DNA from: an uncultured Verrucomicrobiota bacterium
GTDB lineage: Bacteria > Verrucomicrobiota > Verrucomicrobiia > Chthoniobacterales > SZAS-18
Direction: 5' to 3'
Assembly (NCBI GenBank): GCA_937871685.1
Contig: CALMOL010000411.1
Coordinates: 1-8,745, forward strand
Length of the DNA stretch: 8,745 bases
In this document: positions 7,212 to 8,745 of the stretch, piece after piece
How the letters are laid out: the number at the start of each line of letters is the position of its first letter
How positions within the stretch are numbered: position 1 is the first letter of the stretch
Notes under the pieces: model-generated
The model's input: only the letters and a program-made list of their open reading frames with translations
What the model was told of the DNA's origin: nothing
Database searches by the model: none
Made by a program: the position numbers and the translations under genes

Positions 7212-7311
7212 TGGAGTGCGGTGGCAAGCGTCAGCGCGACACCGCTTTGAAGGCTTGACCGCGGCAACGAAGCGAAAGCGATGCCGCGCTGACGCCTGCC
7301 ACCGCACTCCA
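7212..7311. repeat. 100-bp inverted repeat with 37-bp arms (REP/MITE-like)
   Basis: Arms 7212-7248 and 7275-7311 are reverse complements at 34 of 37 positions; the arm begins TGGAGTGCGGTGGCA. The loop is 26 bases. It lies between convergent genes and has no coding content of its own. The length and near-perfection of the arms exceed a normal terminator, and a partial second copy lies just upstream, so a dispersed palindromic repeat family is likely. It may also act as a two-way transcription barrier. Confidence 0.75.
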
Positions 7312-7387
7312 CCTTGCCGGTGCCCTTGCGCAAGCGCGCTTCAAGCACAGGCGACAACCTGGATCGGAGCGTTCCAGGCGCGACGAA

Positions 7388-7417
7388 GGCGGGCGCTCCC
7401 GCTTGGGAACGCCCGCC
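7388..7417. terminator. GC-rich hairpin between convergent genes, possible bidirectional terminator
   Basis: GGCGGGCGCTCCC (7388-7400) pairs with GGGAACGCCCGCC (7405-7417) at 12 of 13 positions around a GCTT loop. It lies 46 bases past the stop of the minus-strand gene at 7463. No T run flanks either side, so it may equally be a dispersed hairpin repeat. Confidence 0.4.
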
Positions 7418-7462
7418 TGGATGAAGTCCGACGCGGCGGCGGATATGAGCAAGCGTGTCTGC

Positions 7463-7920
7463 TTACGCCGCCAAGGTGGTCGGCACCGAGCCGCCGTGCG
7501 GCGCGGTGGACGCGGCCGGCAGCGCGGTCACGTTTGCGGGCGGGGTGGCTTCGCCGGCCGCGGCCTTCAGCGCGCGGGTGCGGCGCTTAATCTCCTCGCG
7601 CCGCGCGACGTGCGCGCGCAGCGGGGCCACGACCGCTTCCAGGCCGGCCGGCGCGCCGTCGCGGTGTCGGCCGGACGCAGGAGGGTGGGCACCGCGCCGG
7701 GGTGCGCCTGGAGGAGGGCGAGGTAGTCAGCCGTGAAGGCCTCGTTGGCGATGTTCACGCCCAGGAGCTGGCGGCGCTCGGCCGCGCTCAGGGGCTGCAG
7801 GGCGGGCTGAAACGCGGCGCGCAGCGCGGCGAGGGCCGCGGCGATGGCTTCCCACTGCGGAGGCAGCAGGAGGATGGGCGGGTGGCTGGCGCGGGCCTGG
7901 ATTTTGGCGTTGGTTTGCAT
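7463..7920 (-). pseudogene. Unrecognised 152-residue protein gene with an apparent one-base deletion
   Basis: From ATG 7920 the frame gives 87 sensible residues with amphipathic helices (MQTNAKIQARASHPPILLLP at the start; then QLLGVNIANEAFTADYLALL). Near 7660-7662 that frame turns into an Arg-rich run ending at 7567. If one base is missing there, the reading continues in another frame as DGAPAGLEAVVAPLRAHVAR, then REEIKRRTRALKAA and an Ala/Pro/Thr tail, to TAA at 7465-7463, giving 152 residues. The span of 458 bases is one short of a whole number of codons, as expected for a single deletion. The second half has a plausible charged helix, so I take both frames as one gene. It may be a pseudogene or a sequencing error; no slippery site suggests programmed shifting. 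No Shine-Dalgarno sequence precedes the ATG. No family recognised. Confidence 0.6.
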
Positions 7921-7947
7921 ACGATGCGTGGGTTGAGGCCGCGGAAT

Positions 7948-8084
7948 GGCATTTCTGAATGCTCCCCAGGCCGGTGCCGCGGGACCGCCGGCTTCTGGAA
8001 AGGCTGCCCGCGAGAGCGGGTGGCGCGCGTATTCTCCTTCCGAAAGTATGACAGGAACGGTCATACATTCGGGATTTCTGAAAG
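7948..8084. repeat. Two direct copies of a 14-base motif
   Basis: GGCATTTCTGAATG (7948-7961) and GGGATTTCTGAAAG (8071-8084) match at 12 of 14 positions, 123 bases apart, in an otherwise GC-rich gap upstream of the frameshifted gene. They may be binding sites or chance; the first copy also contains GCATT-N4-AATGC. Confidence 0.3.
8046..8066. promoter_or_regulatory. Operator-like perfect palindrome GTATGAC-N7-GTCATAC
   Basis: Seven-base arms (8046-8052, 8060-8066) are perfect reverse complements with a seven-base centre, giving half-site centres 14 bases apart, in an AT-richer patch. It lies in the divergent gap, 126 bases upstream of the minus-strand start at 7920. A dimeric repressor or activator site fits best. 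No T tract follows closely enough to make it a standard terminator. Confidence 0.45.
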
Positions 8085-8198
8085 TTTTTTTGCGGCCGCC
8101 TGCCGCGGCAAAAGTCCCGGCAAGAAGCAGCGCCTCGCGAAGTCGCGGCCGCCCTTTCGTAGCCGCCTCCAAAAGCAGGATCGCCGCAGATCGTGGCC

Positions 8199-8445
8199 GG
8201 TCACCCCCAGGGCTTGGGAGATCACTCGAAGGGCTTGCCAAGGCACTCGAGTGCCCAATTTTGCCACCCGAGTGCCTGGCGGGGTCACCCGAGTGACCTT
8301 GCCATGCCCTTCGAGTGACCGGCGCGGGCACCCAAGTGCCCAATTTTGCCACCCGAGTGCCTAGCGGGGTCACCCGAGTGGCCAAAATGATCACTCGGGT
8401 GCCCGCGCCGGTCACTCGGGTGCCTGCGGAGGTCACTCCGGCGGG
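8199..8445. repeat. 12-unit array, 21-bp period, palindromic core CACYCGRGTG
   Basis: The ten-base core begins at 8202, 8223, 8244, 8265, 8286, 8308, 8329, 8350, 8371, 8392, 8413 and 8434. Every step is 21 bp except one of 22 (8286 to 8308). Seven units match the core fully (8244, 8265, 8286, 8350, 8371, 8392, 8413), one has one mismatch, three have two, and the outermost left unit has four, so decay is greatest toward the edges. Flanks often extend the palindrome (GGTCAC...GTGACC). The 11-base gaps differ but recur: CCCAATTTTGC appears twice and CCTRGCGGGGT twice. Units 8265, 8286, 8350 and 8371 are CACCCGAGTG, while 8392 and 8413 are its reverse complement. The array sits in the divergent gap, about 128 bases before the secreted-protein ATG. 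Confidence 0.9.
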
Positions 8446-8558
8446 CGGTTGACGGTCCAAACGCGGCTTGCCGGCCATTCGTTCGCGCGCGCCTTCCGCT
8501 CACCCGGCCCTCGCGGAGTGTGCTTCGAGGGCGGCGACGGTGAGTTTTAAACCTCCCT

Positions 8559-8565
8559 GAAGGGG
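8559..8565 (+). promoter_or_regulatory. Shine-Dalgarno site of the secreted-protein gene
   Basis: GAAGGGG ends seven bases before the ATG at 8573. It fixes the start codon, and contrasts with the ATG genes to the left, which have no such site. An AT patch TTTTAAA (8545-8551) just upstream could be a -10 but has no good -35. Confidence 0.6.
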
Positions 8566-8572
8566 AATTCCC

Positions 8573-8745
8573 ATGAGAGCGCGGCTGTCCCCCACTGCAC
8601 GAAAGCTGATCTTCGGCGGCGCGCTGGCGCTGGCGGCTTTTCCGTCGGCGGCGCAAGCCCTGGATTTGCGCTCCCGCTTTCAGCCGGACGGTGGGCCGAA
8701 TGAGTTCGTCTGGGTTTCGCCGGCGGGTGGCAATTGGAGCAATGG
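8573..8745 (+). CDS. Secreted protein, N-terminal part only; possibly autotransporter-repeat type
   Basis: Only 57 codons are visible. A classical signal peptide is clear: basic start (MRARLSPTARK), hydrophobic core (about residues 12-23) and a likely signal peptidase I site SAAQA|LD after residue 29. The mature part begins LDLRSRFQPDGGPNEFVW and goes on to VSPAGGNWSN. The W-x(n)-GGNWSN pattern is like the first strand of autotransporter-associated beta-strand repeats, which are common in large Verrucomicrobia surface proteins with PEP-CTERM ends (known of the families; here an inference from about ten residues). The strong Shine-Dalgarno site supports the start. The long upstream gap with the 21-bp array makes this gene the natural candidate for control by it. 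The rest lies beyond the window. Confidence 0.75.
   Translation, partial: MRARLSPTARKLIFGGALALAAFPSAAQALDLRSRFQPDGGPNEFVWVSPAGGNWSN

Noticed and set aside
8046..8091. Intrinsic terminator made of the GTATGAC palindrome and the T7 run at 8085-8091
   Set aside because: The stem ends 18 bases before the T run and is AT-rich and weak, and no plus-strand gene ends nearby.
7921..8198. Additional plus-strand gene in the divergent gap (frame starting at 7946)
   Set aside because: Its translation is Ala/Arg/Ser-rich without domain or ribosome site and runs into the 21-bp array; it looks like a compositional shadow.
8199..8445. CRISPR array
   Set aside because: The conserved core is only 10 bases and the gaps 11 bases, and gap sequences recur. 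CRISPR repeats and spacers are about 25-40 bases with unique spacers. No cas gene is present.
7567..8478. A 303-residue protein starting at 8478 on the minus strand and including the TRV repeats and the 7920 gene
   Set aside because: The segment between the array and 7920 is low-quality, with no domain or start signal, the repeat frame is broken at 8308, and ATG 7920 gives a natural N-terminus.

Overview
The window is very GC-rich DNA that reads as a bacterial chromosome. Three things suggest Verrucomicrobia, perhaps Opitutaceae-like: the Hanks-type kinase with a WKLGEGAMGVTYKA glycine loop, the secreted protein that opens with a VSPAGGNWSN segment of autotransporter-repeat style, and intergenic spaces full of hairpin repeats. 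This placement is inference from sequence style, not a database result.

Layout from left to right. (1) A Ser/Thr protein kinase on the minus strand is cut by the left edge (1-1153). (2) Divergent from it is a family 3 glycoside hydrolase of NagZ type (1257-2375). (3) A gene-free stretch (2376-2641) holds stem-loops and a 131-bp element with near-perfect 22-bp terminal inverted repeats. (4) A small single-pass membrane protein lies on the minus strand (2642-2824). (5) Divergent from that is a full-length single-chain xanthine dehydrogenase (2934-6785), followed at 55 bp by a small two-CxxC protein (6841-7071). (6) A convergent intergenic region (7072-7462) holds a 37-bp-arm inverted repeat, a degenerate extra copy of one arm, and a terminator-like hairpin. 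(7) An unrecognised minus-strand gene (7463-7920) carries an apparent one-base deletion. (8) A 652-bp divergent gap (7921-8572) contains an operator-like 21-bp palindrome and a 12-unit array of a CACYCGRGTG motif repeated every 21 bp. (9) The start of a secreted protein (8573 onward) runs off the right edge.

The genes do not form one pathway. The xanthine dehydrogenase is purine catabolism, the NagZ-like enzyme is cell-wall recycling, and the kinase is signalling. The xanthine dehydrogenase keeps all eight Fe-S cysteines and every molybdenum-site residue that I could align from memory with the bovine enzyme. No xdhC-type maturation gene is visible beside it. Three ATG genes (NagZ-like, xanthine dehydrogenase, two-CxxC protein) lack a Shine-Dalgarno sequence and have -10-like hexamers only 12-16 nt before the ATG, which suggests very short or leaderless mRNAs. 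The kinase and the secreted protein do have Shine-Dalgarno sequences.

The most unusual structure is the 21-bp-period array at about 8199-8445. It is either a helically phased set of binding sites upstream of the secreted-protein gene or a decayed heptapeptide-coding minisatellite. Both readings are set out in the findings.
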